From CAZXEJ01 sp964639895 (GTDB taxonomy: Bacteria; Desulfobacterota_D; UBA1144; Nemesobacterales; JADFKM01), in the NCBI GenBank assembly GCA_964639895.1, contig CAZXEJ010000013.1:1-50868 (forward strand): a stretch of 50,868 nucleotides of DNA, given 5' to 3'. Positions 27,858 to 35,668 of this stretch are shown here, in pieces. Below the pieces are notes generated by a model, which saw nothing but the letters and a program-made list of their open reading frames with translations, did no database searches and was not told where the DNA came from. Within the stretch, counting starts at the first letter, position 1; every line of letters starts with the position of its first letter. The translations under genes were made by a program, and so were the position numbers.

Positions 27858-29629
27858 CACCCCTCCCCCCTTCCGGCAGCCGTCGTTTTCCCGCCGGGCG
27901 CGGCCCCACGCAGCGATTCCAGCACTCTCGCCACTTCGTCGACAACACCCTCGACTGCCACCCGTTCCCTCAGGGAGCCGTCCCTCAGATTGAGATCCAC
28001 CTCCCCCCGCTCTAGCCCCTTGGGCCCCACGGCCACCTGTACCGGAATACCTATGAGCTCTGCATCCTTGAACTTCGAGCCCGGCCCCTCGTCGCGGTCG
28101 TCCATCACCACCTCCACGCCGCGGCCGAGCAGTGCCTCGTAGATACCCCGGGCCGCGTCGCGCACACTCGCGTCCTGCATCTTGAGCGGCAGCACCACCA
28201 CCTCGAACGGGGCCAGCGCCAGCGGAAACACGATCCCCCGCTCGTCGTGGCTCTGCTCGATCGAGGCCGCGAGCGTACGCCCGATGCCTATGCCGTAGCA
28301 CCCCATGACGAACGGCTTCTCCTTGCCGTCGCGGTCTACGAACGTAGCCCCCATGGCCTCGCTGTACTTGGTACCGAGGCGGAACACGTGCCCCACCTCG
28401 ATCCCGCGGCTAGAGGTGAGCCGCCCCGCGCTGCAGCGCGGGCAGGGATCGCCTTCTGCGGCGACGCGGATGTCGGCCACCACGTCGGCCGCATAGTCGC
28501 GCCCATAGCGCACGCCCACCAGATGGAGGTCGCGCTTGTTGGCCCCCGTCACGCCGCCCTCAACCGACGGCACGGCCGTGTCGGCAACGATCTTGATCCC
28601 GCGCAGCCCCACCGGCCCGCTGAAGCCGAGCGGCCCGCCCGTGACCTCCTCGATACGCTCCGCTCCCGCCAGCTCCACCCAGTCGGCTCCGAGACGGTTG
28701 CGAAGCTTGGTGAGGCTTAGTTCGTGATCCCCCCTGACGAGGGCCGCCACCACGCCGAGGTTGGTCTCGACGATGAGCGTCTTTATGAGGCACGACTCCT
28801 CGACCCCCAGGAACTGCGCCACCTCTTCGACCGTCTTCACACCGGGCGTATGTACCTCGGCCGGCGGTCGCCCCTCCTCGGACGCACGCTCGGCTCCGCC
28901 CGACCCTCGGCTCCCTATCTCGGCCATTTCGATGTTGGCCGCATAGTCGCAGGCACCGCAGCTCATTATGACGTCCTCGCCCGTAGGAGCTAGCACGACG
29001 AACTCGTGCGAATAGGTGCCCCCGATGTTGCCCGTGTCGGCCTGGACAGCCCTGAACTCGAGGCCGCACCGCTCGAAGATGCGCGTGTAGGCCTCGAACA
29101 TCGCCCAGTACGAGCGGTCGGCACCCTCGTCGTCGGCATCGAAACTGTAGGCGTCCTTCATGATGAACTCGCGCGCCCGCATGACGCCGAACCGCGGTCT
29201 TATCTCGTCGCGAAACTTGGTCTGGATCTGGTAGAGGTTGAGCGGGAGCTGCTTGTAGGAGCGCACCTCGCGGCGGACGAGATCGGTGATGGCCTCCTCG
29301 TGGGTGGGCCCCAGACAAAACTCGCGCCCCGCCCTGTCCTTGAAGCGAAGCAGTTCCTTGCCGTACTGATCCCACCTGCCCGTCTCACGCCACAGGTCGG
29401 CGGGCAGCACCCCCGGCATGAGCAGCTCCACCGCCCCGGCCCGGTTCATCTCCTCGCGAACGATCCCCTCGACCTTGCGCAGCGAGCGCAGCCCGAGCGG
29501 CAGATAGTGATATATGCCGGCGGCGAGCTTCCTTATCATGCCCGCCCTTGTCATGAGCCTGTGGCTTACGGTCTCGGCGTCGGCCGGATCCTCTCTGAGA
29601 GTGGGAATGAAAAACCTGCTGTAAAGCAT
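27857..29629 (-). CDS. proS: prolyl-tRNA synthetase (bacterial type, with editing insert)
   Basis: A protein of 590 residues. Class II motifs are present: motif 1 GLRSLRKVEGIVREEMNRAG, motif 2 region GPTHEEAITDLVRRE with FRDEIRPRFGVMRAREFIMK, and motif 3 GCYGIGIGRTLAASIEQ. The editing (INS/YbaK-like) insertion lies between motifs 2 and 3 (about 235-395, TVEEVAQFLGVEESCLIKTL), as in bacterial-type ProRS. The C-terminal anticodon-binding domain follows (LPLKMQDASVRDAARGIYEA). It charges tRNA(Pro) and clears Ala-tRNA(Pro). ispG lies 129 bases upstream and pyrF overlaps downstream. Confidence 0.97.
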   Translation of the reverse strand: MLYSRFFIPTLREDPADAETVSHRLMTRAGMIRKLAAGIYHYLPLGLRSLRKVEGIVREEMNRAGAVELLMPGVLPADLWRETGRWDQYGKELLRFKDRAGREFCLGPTHEEAITDLVRREVRSYKQLPLNLYQIQTKFRDEIRPRFGVMRAREFIMKDAYSFDADDEGADRSYWAMFEAYTRIFERCGLEFRAVQADTGNIGGTYSHEFVVLAPTGEDVIMSCGACDYAANIEMAEIGSRGSGGAERASEEGRPPAEVHTPGVKTVEEVAQFLGVEESCLIKTLIVETNLGVVAALVRGDHELSLTKLRNRLGADWVELAGAERIEEVTGGPLGFSGPVGLRGIKIVADTAVPSVEGGVTGANKRDLHLVGVRYGRDYAADVVADIRVAAEGDPCPRCSAGRLTSSRGIEVGHVFRLGTKYSEAMGATFVDRDGKEKPFVMGCYGIGIGRTLAASIEQSHDERGIVFPLALAPFEVVVLPLKMQDASVRDAARGIYEALLGRGVEVVMDDRDEGPGSKFKDAELIGIPVQVAVGPKGLERGEVDLNLRDGSLRERVAVEGVVDEVARVLESLRGAAPGGKTTAAGRGEG

Positions 29630-29758
29630 GTGACCCTCGCAATGGCGGCTGCACCCGCCCCCTCGGCGGCTCGATCCATCGCCGGCCGCGGAAAACCACG
29701 ACGTCGACCCCGGCGCCGCAACCCACTACGGCGGGTGCAGCCCGGGCATCCTCTCCTA

Positions 29759-30826
29759 TTACCCGCCGCCCGCCTCCCTTTCTATCTCCCTTACCAGAAC
29801 GTCGACGAGCTCCCTCTCGGGGAATGACTTGACCAGCCTGCCGCGGCGGTAGAGCATCCCCTTCCCCCTTCCGCCCGCGATCCCTATGTCGGCCTCCGTC
29901 GCCTCTCCGGGCCCGTTCACGACGCACCCCAGTATGGCGACCTTAAGGGGCTTCGACACCTCAAGCCCCTTTATCCGGTCCTCCACCTGGCGCACCAACC
30001 GCACGAGATCTATCTCGAGCCTCCCGCATCCCGGGCACGATATTATCTCCACGCCCCCGTCCCTGAGGCCGAGCCCCCTCAGGATCTCGAGCCCCACGTA
30101 GACCTCTTCCACGGGATCACCCGTGAGCGACACCCTGATGGTATCCCCTATGCCTTCGGCAAGCAGCGTCCCTATGCCGACGGCCGACTTTATGGTGCCG
30201 CTGCCCGGCGTACCCGACTCCGTCACCCCGAGATGGAGCGGGTAGTCGACACGGTGGGCCAGCATACGGTACGCCTCGATCATAGTGGGCACAGAGGTGG
30301 ACTTGACCGAAATCTTTATATCCCCGAACCCCATATCCTCCAGGATGGCCACGTGGCGGAGAGCGCTTTCGACCAGTGCCTCGGCCGTGGGGCTTCCGTG
30401 GCGGCGGAGGATGTCCTTCTCGAGCGATCCCGAGTTGACACCCACCCTGATGGGCACCCGGCGCTCAGCGGCGGCCCGCACGACCGCTCGTATCCGCTCC
30501 TTCGAACCTATGTTGCCGGGATTTATCCTCAAGCCGTCCACGCCACCCTCGAGAGCCTCAAGCGCAAGGCGGTAGTCGAAATGTATGTCGGCCACGATGG
30601 GAAGCGAGGTACGCCTCTTGATGTGCGATATGGCGCGGGCCGATTCCATGTCGGGCACGGCCACACGCACTATGTCACAGCCCGCACGCTCGAGACGCTC
30701 TATCTCGGCCACGGTGGCCTCGACGTCGGCCGTGTAGGTCTTGGTCATGGACTGGACCGAGACGGCGGCCCCGCCCCCGATCTTGACCGTGCCAAGTGTA
30801 ATCTGCCTCGTGGTCCTCTTCTTCAT
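29759..30826 (-). CDS. ispG: 4-hydroxy-3-methylbut-2-enyl diphosphate synthase
   Basis: A protein of 355 residues. The TIM barrel begins RQITLGTVKIGGGAAVSVQS, followed by VADIHFDYRLAL and LRINPGNIG. The C-terminal Fe-S domain has CPGCGR (C264, C267) and GCVVNGPGEA (C301), the three cysteines that hold the [4Fe-4S] cluster. IspG reduces MEcPP to HMBPP in the MEP isoprenoid pathway. It heads the ispG-proS-pyrF run and is divergent from the sufT-like and mrp genes, both Fe-S cluster factors that might serve it. Confidence 0.97.
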   Translation of the reverse strand: MKKRTTRQITLGTVKIGGGAAVSVQSMTKTYTADVEATVAEIERLERAGCDIVRVAVPDMESARAISHIKRRTSLPIVADIHFDYRLALEALEGGVDGLRINPGNIGSKERIRAVVRAAAERRVPIRVGVNSGSLEKDILRRHGSPTAEALVESALRHVAILEDMGFGDIKISVKSTSVPTMIEAYRMLAHRVDYPLHLGVTESGTPGSGTIKSAVGIGTLLAEGIGDTIRVSLTGDPVEEVYVGLEILRGLGLRDGGVEIISCPGCGRLEIDLVRLVRQVEDRIKGLEVSKPLKVAILGCVVNGPGEATEADIGIAGGRGKGMLYRRGRLVKSFPERELVDVLVREIEREAGGG

Positions 30827-31233
30827 GGGAAAAAGAGGTTCGAACCCCTCGAAGGCGCCCGCAACCTGGAGATAAATGTAGAGGAACTACGGGGGGGTGT
30901 CAAGCCGGCCGCCCCCCGCGACATACCCCCTTCCAAGCACACCCTCCCACCCGGGCGGGCCGTCTCGCTCCACCCTGCACGCCGCTCGTGCTCAGCCCGC
31001 GTACTCCTATCCCCACACCCCCTCACGGCGCCTCTTACCGCACCGGCTCCTCCGCCCACCCAGGCACGGTCCCCCTCCCCTGCCGACCACCGTCCGAGCG
31101 CCTCCGCCCCCGCCCTATCCGCCGGCCGGTGCGGGCTCCCAACACGGCCGGGGCTGCGGTTTGACTCTTCTCCGGTTTCCAGGTTTACTGAACGAGAGGG
31201 GGCGGGGCGGAGACAGGCGCGAGGCAAGACGCC
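30827..31233. other. 407-base divergent gap, C-rich on the plus strand
   Basis: It should hold promoters for ispG and the sufT-like gene. I cannot pick out convincing -35/-10 pairs. The stretch 30900-31140 is strikingly C-rich and G-poor on the plus strand. No gene or repeat was seen. Confidence 0.5.
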
Positions 31234-31623
31234 ATGACCATTTTGAAGAAGATAAAGCTTATCGAAGAAGAGCCCGCGGCGGGTGGCGGCAGCGAGACCC
31301 CCTCGGCCAAGGCGACCGAGGCGGCCGAGCTTACGGAGGAGGCCGTGATGGAGGCTCTCAAGACGGTGGTCGATCCCGAGATACCGGTCGACATCGTCAA
31401 CCTCGGCCTCATTTACGACGTGTCCATCTCTGGCAGGAATGTGAGCATCAAGCTCACCCTCACCACGCCCGGCTGTCACATGGCCAGGACGATCGCCTAC
31501 CAGGCCCAGGAGGCCGTCAGGGCGCTTGGAGCCGAGGACGTAAAGGTAGAGATAGTGTGGGATCCGCCTTGGAATCCCGACATGATGAGCGACGAGGCCA
31601 AGCAGAAGCTGGGCATCGCGTAG
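31234..31623 (+). CDS. MIP18/DUF59-family Fe-S assembly factor (SufT-like)
   Basis: A protein of 129 residues. After a charged N-terminal tail (1-35), the DUF59 domain reads VMEALKTVVDPEIPVDIVNL, then GLIYDVSISGRNVSIKLTLT, TPGCHMARTI and VEIVWDPPWNPDMMSDEAK. The conserved DPEIP and the single cysteine in TPGC are the functional signature. Members assist Fe-S cluster maturation (SufT, yeast Cia2) or appear in PaaD. With mrp next door, an Fe-S role is favoured over phenylacetate degradation. Confidence 0.9.
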   Translation: MTILKKIKLIEEEPAAGGGSETPSAKATEAAELTEEAVMEALKTVVDPEIPVDIVNLGLIYDVSISGRNVSIKLTLTTPGCHMARTIAYQAQEAVRALGAEDVKVEIVWDPPWNPDMMSDEAKQKLGIA

Positions 31624-31788
31624 CCCTTCTTCATCCACAGCGAACACCAGCACCAAGAAGCCCCGGCATTGCGTGGACATCGACGGCGGTGGGGCCGACT
31701 GCCAAGAGGCCCCGGACACGCCGCACAGGGACGTAACAGGCGGCATGGGCCTCAAGCACTGCAACCACCGAGGGCGAGGAGCACCGAT

Positions 31789-32835
31789 ATGGCACTTACT
31801 CCCGACGACGTCAAATCCATCCTTAGACAGGTGAAGTACCCCGGTTACTCGCGCGACATAGTGTCGTTCGGCCTCGTAAAGGGTATCACCGTGGAAGGCG
31901 ACCGCGTCGTGGTCGACATACTGCTTCCAAAGCCCGACGAGGAGCTCGGCCGCACGGTATCGGAAGAGGTTCGCAGGGTGCTCTCCCACACAGAGGGCGT
32001 GGGCGACGTGGACGTGCGCGTCAGCGCCCGCCAGCCGCAGCAGCGCCGGCCCGCCGCCCCAGAAGCCCCGAAGTTGCCCGACGTCAAGTACTACGTAGCC
32101 GTGGCCAGCGGCAAGGGCGGCGTAGGCAAATCCACCGTAGCCGTCAACCTGGCCCTGGCGCTGTCACGATTGAGGCCGCGCGTGGGGCTTCTCGACGCCG
32201 ACATATACGGTCCCAGCGTACCCACAATGCTGGGAATCAAGGAACGGCCCGTTGCCACCGAGGATAGGAAGATCATCCCCCTCGAGAAGAACGGTCTCAA
32301 GCTCATGTCCATAGGGTTTCTCATCGACGAAGACGACGCCGTCGTCTGGCGCGGGCCGATGGTGCACGGCGCCATAAAGCAGTTCATCGAGGACGTGCGC
32401 TGGGAGGGGGTGGACTATCTTGTGATCGACCTTCCCCCCGGCACGGGTGACGCACATCTCTCGCTCATCCAGAACGTCCCCTTGAGCGGCGGTATAATCG
32501 TCACCACCCCCCAGGAGGTCGCGCTCATCGACGTCAAACGGGGGATCAACATGTTCAAGCGCCTCAACGTCCCCGTGCTCGGTGTCATCGAGAACATGAG
32601 CCACCTGGTCACGCCGGGGGGCGAGGTAGTGGACATATTCGGCCGTGGCGGCGGCCGACGCATGGCCGAGAGGTTCGACGTACCCTTCCTCGGCGAGATA
32701 CCCATCGACCCACGCATCCGCGAGGGGGGCGACAGGGGGGAACCCATCGTGCTCTCGCACCCCGACAGCGAGAGCGCACGGGCGTTCGGCGAGATCGCCC
32801 GCCGCGTCGTGGAGATGCTCGAAGGGTCCTCTTGA
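31789..32835 (+). CDS. Mrp/NBP35-type P-loop ATPase, Fe-S cluster carrier
   Basis: A protein of 348 residues from the ATG at 31789 (GAGGAG upstream); the frame further up is not coding-like. Residues 1-85 form a second DUF59 domain (LTPDDVKSILRQVKYPGYSR). Residues about 98-345 form the ATPase with deviant Walker A ASGKGGVGKSTVAVNLALAL, DADIYGPSVP, IDLPPGTGDAHLS and TTPQEVALIDVKRGINMF. The CxxC found in many Mrp proteins is replaced: VIENMSHLVTPGG has no cysteine. ATP-driven transfer of Fe-S clusters is the family role; the missing cysteines make cluster binding here less certain. Confidence 0.92.
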   Translation: MALTPDDVKSILRQVKYPGYSRDIVSFGLVKGITVEGDRVVVDILLPKPDEELGRTVSEEVRRVLSHTEGVGDVDVRVSARQPQQRRPAAPEAPKLPDVKYYVAVASGKGGVGKSTVAVNLALALSRLRPRVGLLDADIYGPSVPTMLGIKERPVATEDRKIIPLEKNGLKLMSIGFLIDEDDAVVWRGPMVHGAIKQFIEDVRWEGVDYLVIDLPPGTGDAHLSLIQNVPLSGGIIVTTPQEVALIDVKRGINMFKRLNVPVLGVIENMSHLVTPGGEVVDIFGRGGGRRMAERFDVPFLGEIPIDPRIREGGDRGEPIVLSHPDSESARAFGEIARRVVEMLEGSS

Positions 32836-32896
32836 GCCGCCTCCGAAGGGTCCTTTCCGGTCCAAATTTACAAGCCGTTACAGCAGGTTACGCCTC

Positions 32897-32933
32897 CTTG
32901 ACTTTGCATCTGCCGTGATTATTTTAGAGGTAG
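32897..32933 (+). promoter_or_regulatory. hsp20 promoter, shared design with clpB
   Basis: CTTGACTT (32897-32904), 15 bases, TATTTTAGAGGTAG (32920-32933). It differs from the clpB promoter at one base in each box and has identical spacing. Confidence 0.6.
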
Positions 32934-32959
32934 AGAAAGTCGGAAAGGAGGTGATGACG

Positions 32960-33415
32960 ATGAAGACTCTGGCTCGTTGGGACCCTTGGAGGGAGTTCGA
33001 GACGCTGCAGGAGCGCATCAACCGTATCTTCGATACCTCGCTGCTGAGACGCTACATGGGCGAGGAAGAGGGCCTCGAGACCGGTAGCTGGGTACCTGCT
33101 ATCGACGTCATTGACAACAGGGACCACTACCTGGTCAGAGCCGATCTTCCCGGCGTCAGCAAGGATGACATCGAGGTCGACGTCAGCGACGGCACCCTGA
33201 CGATCAAGGGTGAGAAGAAGCGCGAGACCAAGGAGGAAGGCGACAACTACATCCGTGTCGAGCGCACCTTCGGCACTTTCGTCCGCAGCTTCACGTTGCC
33301 CGACGACGTCGACTCTGATAAAATAAAGGCTTCCTACGAGAACGGCGTTCTCGAGCTGGTCATCCCCAAGAAGGAAGAGGCCAAGCCGAAGAAGATCAAA
33401 GTAGAGGTCAAGTGA
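32960..33415 (+). CDS. Hsp20/alpha-crystallin small heat-shock protein
   Basis: A protein of 151 residues. AAAGGAGG ends 8 bases before the ATG at 32960, so this start is preferred over the ATG at 32954. The N-terminal arm reads WDPWREFETLQERINRIFD. The alpha-crystallin domain (about 45-135) has DHYLVRADLPGVSKDDIEVD, VERTFGTFVRSFTLP and the A-x-x-x-n-GVL motif in KASYENGVLELVIPK. The lysine-rich C-terminus has an I-x-V-type motif (KKIKVEVK). It is an ATP-independent holdase that oligomerises. A strong terminator follows. Confidence 0.96.
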   Translation: MKTLARWDPWREFETLQERINRIFDTSLLRRYMGEEEGLETGSWVPAIDVIDNRDHYLVRADLPGVSKDDIEVDVSDGTLTIKGEKKRETKEEGDNYIRVERTFGTFVRSFTLPDDVDSDKIKASYENGVLELVIPKKEEAKPKKIKVEVK

Positions 33416-33427
33416 TACACTCCCCTG

Positions 33428-33459
33428 CCCTGCCCCGGTGACGGGGCAGGGGTTTTTTT
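33428..33459 (+). terminator. strong intrinsic terminator after hsp20
   Basis: CCCTGCCCCG (33428-33437), loop GTGA, CGGGGCAGGG (33442-33451), then G and seven T's (33453-33459). A textbook rho-independent terminator. It ends 9 bases before the start codon of the DnaJ-like gene. Confidence 0.92.
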
Positions 33460-33468
33460 ATCGGCCGC

Positions 33469-34419
33469 ATGGACACCAAGAGGGACTACTATCAGATACT
33501 GGGCGTCGAGCGTACGGCCTCGCCCGAAGAGATAAAGAAGGCGTACCGGCGGCTGGCAAAGCAGTACCACCCTGACCTGAATCCGAACGACAAGGAGGCC
33601 GAGAGGAAGTTCAAGGAGATACAGGAGGCATACGAGGTCCTGTCCGACGAGGAGAAGCGCAGGGCCTACGACATGTTCGGCACCGTCGAGTTCACTCCCG
33701 GAGCCGGCACCACCACATGGCGGACGACCGAGGGCTTCCACGACATCGAGTTCGGATTCGGGGGATTTCCGGGGTTCGACACACTGTTCGAAGAGATCTT
33801 CGGCACGATGCGCCCCGGCAGAAGGCGCACACGCACGTGGCGCGCCAGGGGACGCGACGTCGAATCCACACTGGAGATAGATTTCGACACCAGCATCTGG
33901 GGCGGCGAGAAGGAAATAACCATCACGCGCGAGGGGCGGGGCGGCGAGACGCACATCGAGAGATTGACGGTCAAGATACCGCCCGGCGTCACGACGGGCT
34001 CCAAGATAAGGGTGCCCGGCAAGGGCGGCCCGGGCCTGGGGGGTGGTCCGCCCGGCGACCTATATATGATAATCAAGGTCAGGCCCCACCCCATATTCGA
34101 GCGGCGCGGCGACGACATATATCTCGAGCTTCCCGTCACCGTGACCGAGGCCATGCTGGGCACGGAAACCGACGTACCCACGGTGGATCATGGGACGGCC
34201 ACCGTCAAGGTGCCGCCCGGAGTTCAGGACGGGACGAAGTTGCGCCTGCGCGGCAAAGGCGCACCCAACCGCAGGACGGGCCAGCGCGGAGACATGTACG
34301 CCGTCATACGCGTGGTCATGCCCGAGAGGCTGAACGAGGAGGCGAGAAAGAAGGTCGAGGAACTTGACCGGTTGCTCGACTACGATCCGAGACGACACCT
34401 GCGGCGCTACATGGCTTGA
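33469..34419 (+). CDS. DnaJ-family co-chaperone, type II (CbpA-like)
   Basis: A protein of 316 residues. The J-domain (1-70) is complete, with DYYQILGVERTASPEEIKKA and the HPD tripeptide in KQYHPDLNP. A Gly/Phe-rich linker follows (about 85-115). The C-terminal peptide-binding domains lie at about 125-300 (TVKIPPGVTTGSKIRVPGKG and TVKVPPGVQDGTKLRLRGKG are the paired motifs). The cysteine zinc finger of true DnaJ is absent. It stimulates DnaK. There is no Shine-Dalgarno, and the hsp20 terminator lies directly upstream, so expression may need read-through or its own unseen promoter. Confidence 0.95.
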   Translation: MDTKRDYYQILGVERTASPEEIKKAYRRLAKQYHPDLNPNDKEAERKFKEIQEAYEVLSDEEKRRAYDMFGTVEFTPGAGTTTWRTTEGFHDIEFGFGGFPGFDTLFEEIFGTMRPGRRRTRTWRARGRDVESTLEIDFDTSIWGGEKEITITREGRGGETHIERLTVKIPPGVTTGSKIRVPGKGGPGLGGGPPGDLYMIIKVRPHPIFERRGDDIYLELPVTVTEAMLGTETDVPTVDHGTATVKVPPGVQDGTKLRLRGKGAPNRRTGQRGDMYAVIRVVMPERLNEEARKKVEELDRLLDYDPRRHLRRYMA

Positions 34420-34460
34420 CGCCGACAGGCGGAGTACACCACTGCGCGGGAGAGAGTGAG

Positions 34461-34811
34461 ATGACGGAGAGGACGAACACGTTCAAGATGGATTTCTCGA
34501 CGTTCATCCTGTCGCTTAACACCTCCGCCCTGATACACCTGGGCGACCTGCCCGACCCACAGTCGAAGCAGCGCACGACGAACATCGAGGCCGCAAAGCA
34601 CACGATCGAGATACTGGAGATCTTGAAGGCCAAGACCACGGGCAACCTGAGCGAAGAGGAAGGCAAACTGCTCGACGACGTGCTATACGACCTGAGGATG
34701 AAGTACGTCAAGGTGGCCTCGGCTCCGCCCAGGAAGGAGGCTCCCAAGGAGGACGCAAAGGGCGGGGACAAGAACGAAGCGGAAAAGAAGGAGCGGGAGG
34801 AGAAGGACTGA
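34461..34811 (+). CDS. DUF1844 family protein
   Basis: A protein of 116 residues from the ATG at 34461, 41 bases after the DnaJ-like gene. The conserved core reads FSTFILSLNTSALIHLGDLP, then the motif NIEAAKHTIEILEILKAKT and LLDDVLYDLRMKYV. The tail (about 85-116) is a low-complexity K/E/D segment. DUF1844 proteins are small and helical, and their function is unknown. Position after chaperone genes suggests a shared transcript. Confidence 0.9.
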   Translation: MTERTNTFKMDFSTFILSLNTSALIHLGDLPDPQSKQRTTNIEAAKHTIEILEILKAKTTGNLSEEEGKLLDDVLYDLRMKYVKVASAPPRKEAPKEDAKGGDKNEAEKKEREEKD

Positions 34812-35668
34812 AACCACCCACGTGTGGGCCGGCACGCCACGCCGCCGACTGCGATCCTCCCACTTCGAACGGTTGCACCCATTGAAACCACACCGCGCAA
34901 GGCCGGAAGCAACGGGACAATACCATCACTCCCCTCTCATCACCCCCTTCGTTGCACGGCCACCGCGAGCAAGGAATACCAACGGACCACGTGCGGATGC
35001 TCCCCCGCAACACCGAGGACAAGGAGCGGCCGTCCACACACCGTGTAACGCCGGCTCCACACGAAACATCCCCGCACGAGCTCGTAACACAGGACCATAG
35101 CCCCCGGACACCACGGTCGTTGCCACTCTGCCCCCTCGGGAGCACGACGTCACACAAGATCCTGCAATAGACATCCCCCACAGGCCGCCCACCGCAAACA
35201 CTTCCCCACCTTCCTCCCCTAAAGCCCTCCCATCCGCGCTCCATGCTCCCACACCCACCCAGCCCTGGACCACGCCTGAGAGCCGCCCCGCGCTCGCCCT
35301 GGAAGGCGCCGTCACCGAGCACCCAGCCGCCACGAATGCCCCGGCCGAGCCCTCCAGCGAAAGCCCTACCGGCGCTGGTCAGCCGCTTGTCCCCTGTGCG
35401 CCATCCCCCCCTCCCCCGCACCCACACCTCAACCGCAGCCCCTCCCTCACCTCCCTCGCCTCACGGTCGCGACATCCCGTCTTGCGGCGGCGACCCGGAA
35501 CACCGGCCGCCGCGTCCGGCACCGTGCCAATGGCCATGCACACATCCTCGTACGCCGGCATACTCCAGCCGACGCCGATGCCTCCTGCTTCGTTTGAAGA
35601 CCTCCCGGGTTTCATTATAATATGGGTCGCAAGGCTCCCCGCACTCAAAAAAGCCGGCGGTTGCGAAC
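34812..35668. other. 857-base non-coding gap, extreme C over G skew
   Basis: No gene was recognised. Composition is strongly strand-biased: in 35221-35280 I count 31 C and 10 G. A short dyad CCCAC-GT-GTGGG (34817-34828) lies just after the DUF1844 stop. The hldE promoter is at 35594-35621. Confidence 0.6.
35594..35621 (+). promoter_or_regulatory. sigma-70 promoter of hldE
   Basis: TTGAAG (35594-35599), 16-base spacer, TATAAT (35616-35621), about 47 bases upstream of the hldE ATG. Confidence 0.6.

Noticed and set aside
27120..28301. Longer 393-codon version of pyrF
   Set aside because: The extra 148 residues lie out of frame over the proS C-terminus and have Gly/Arg/Ala-rich shadow composition. 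The ATG at 27857 begins the conserved protein.
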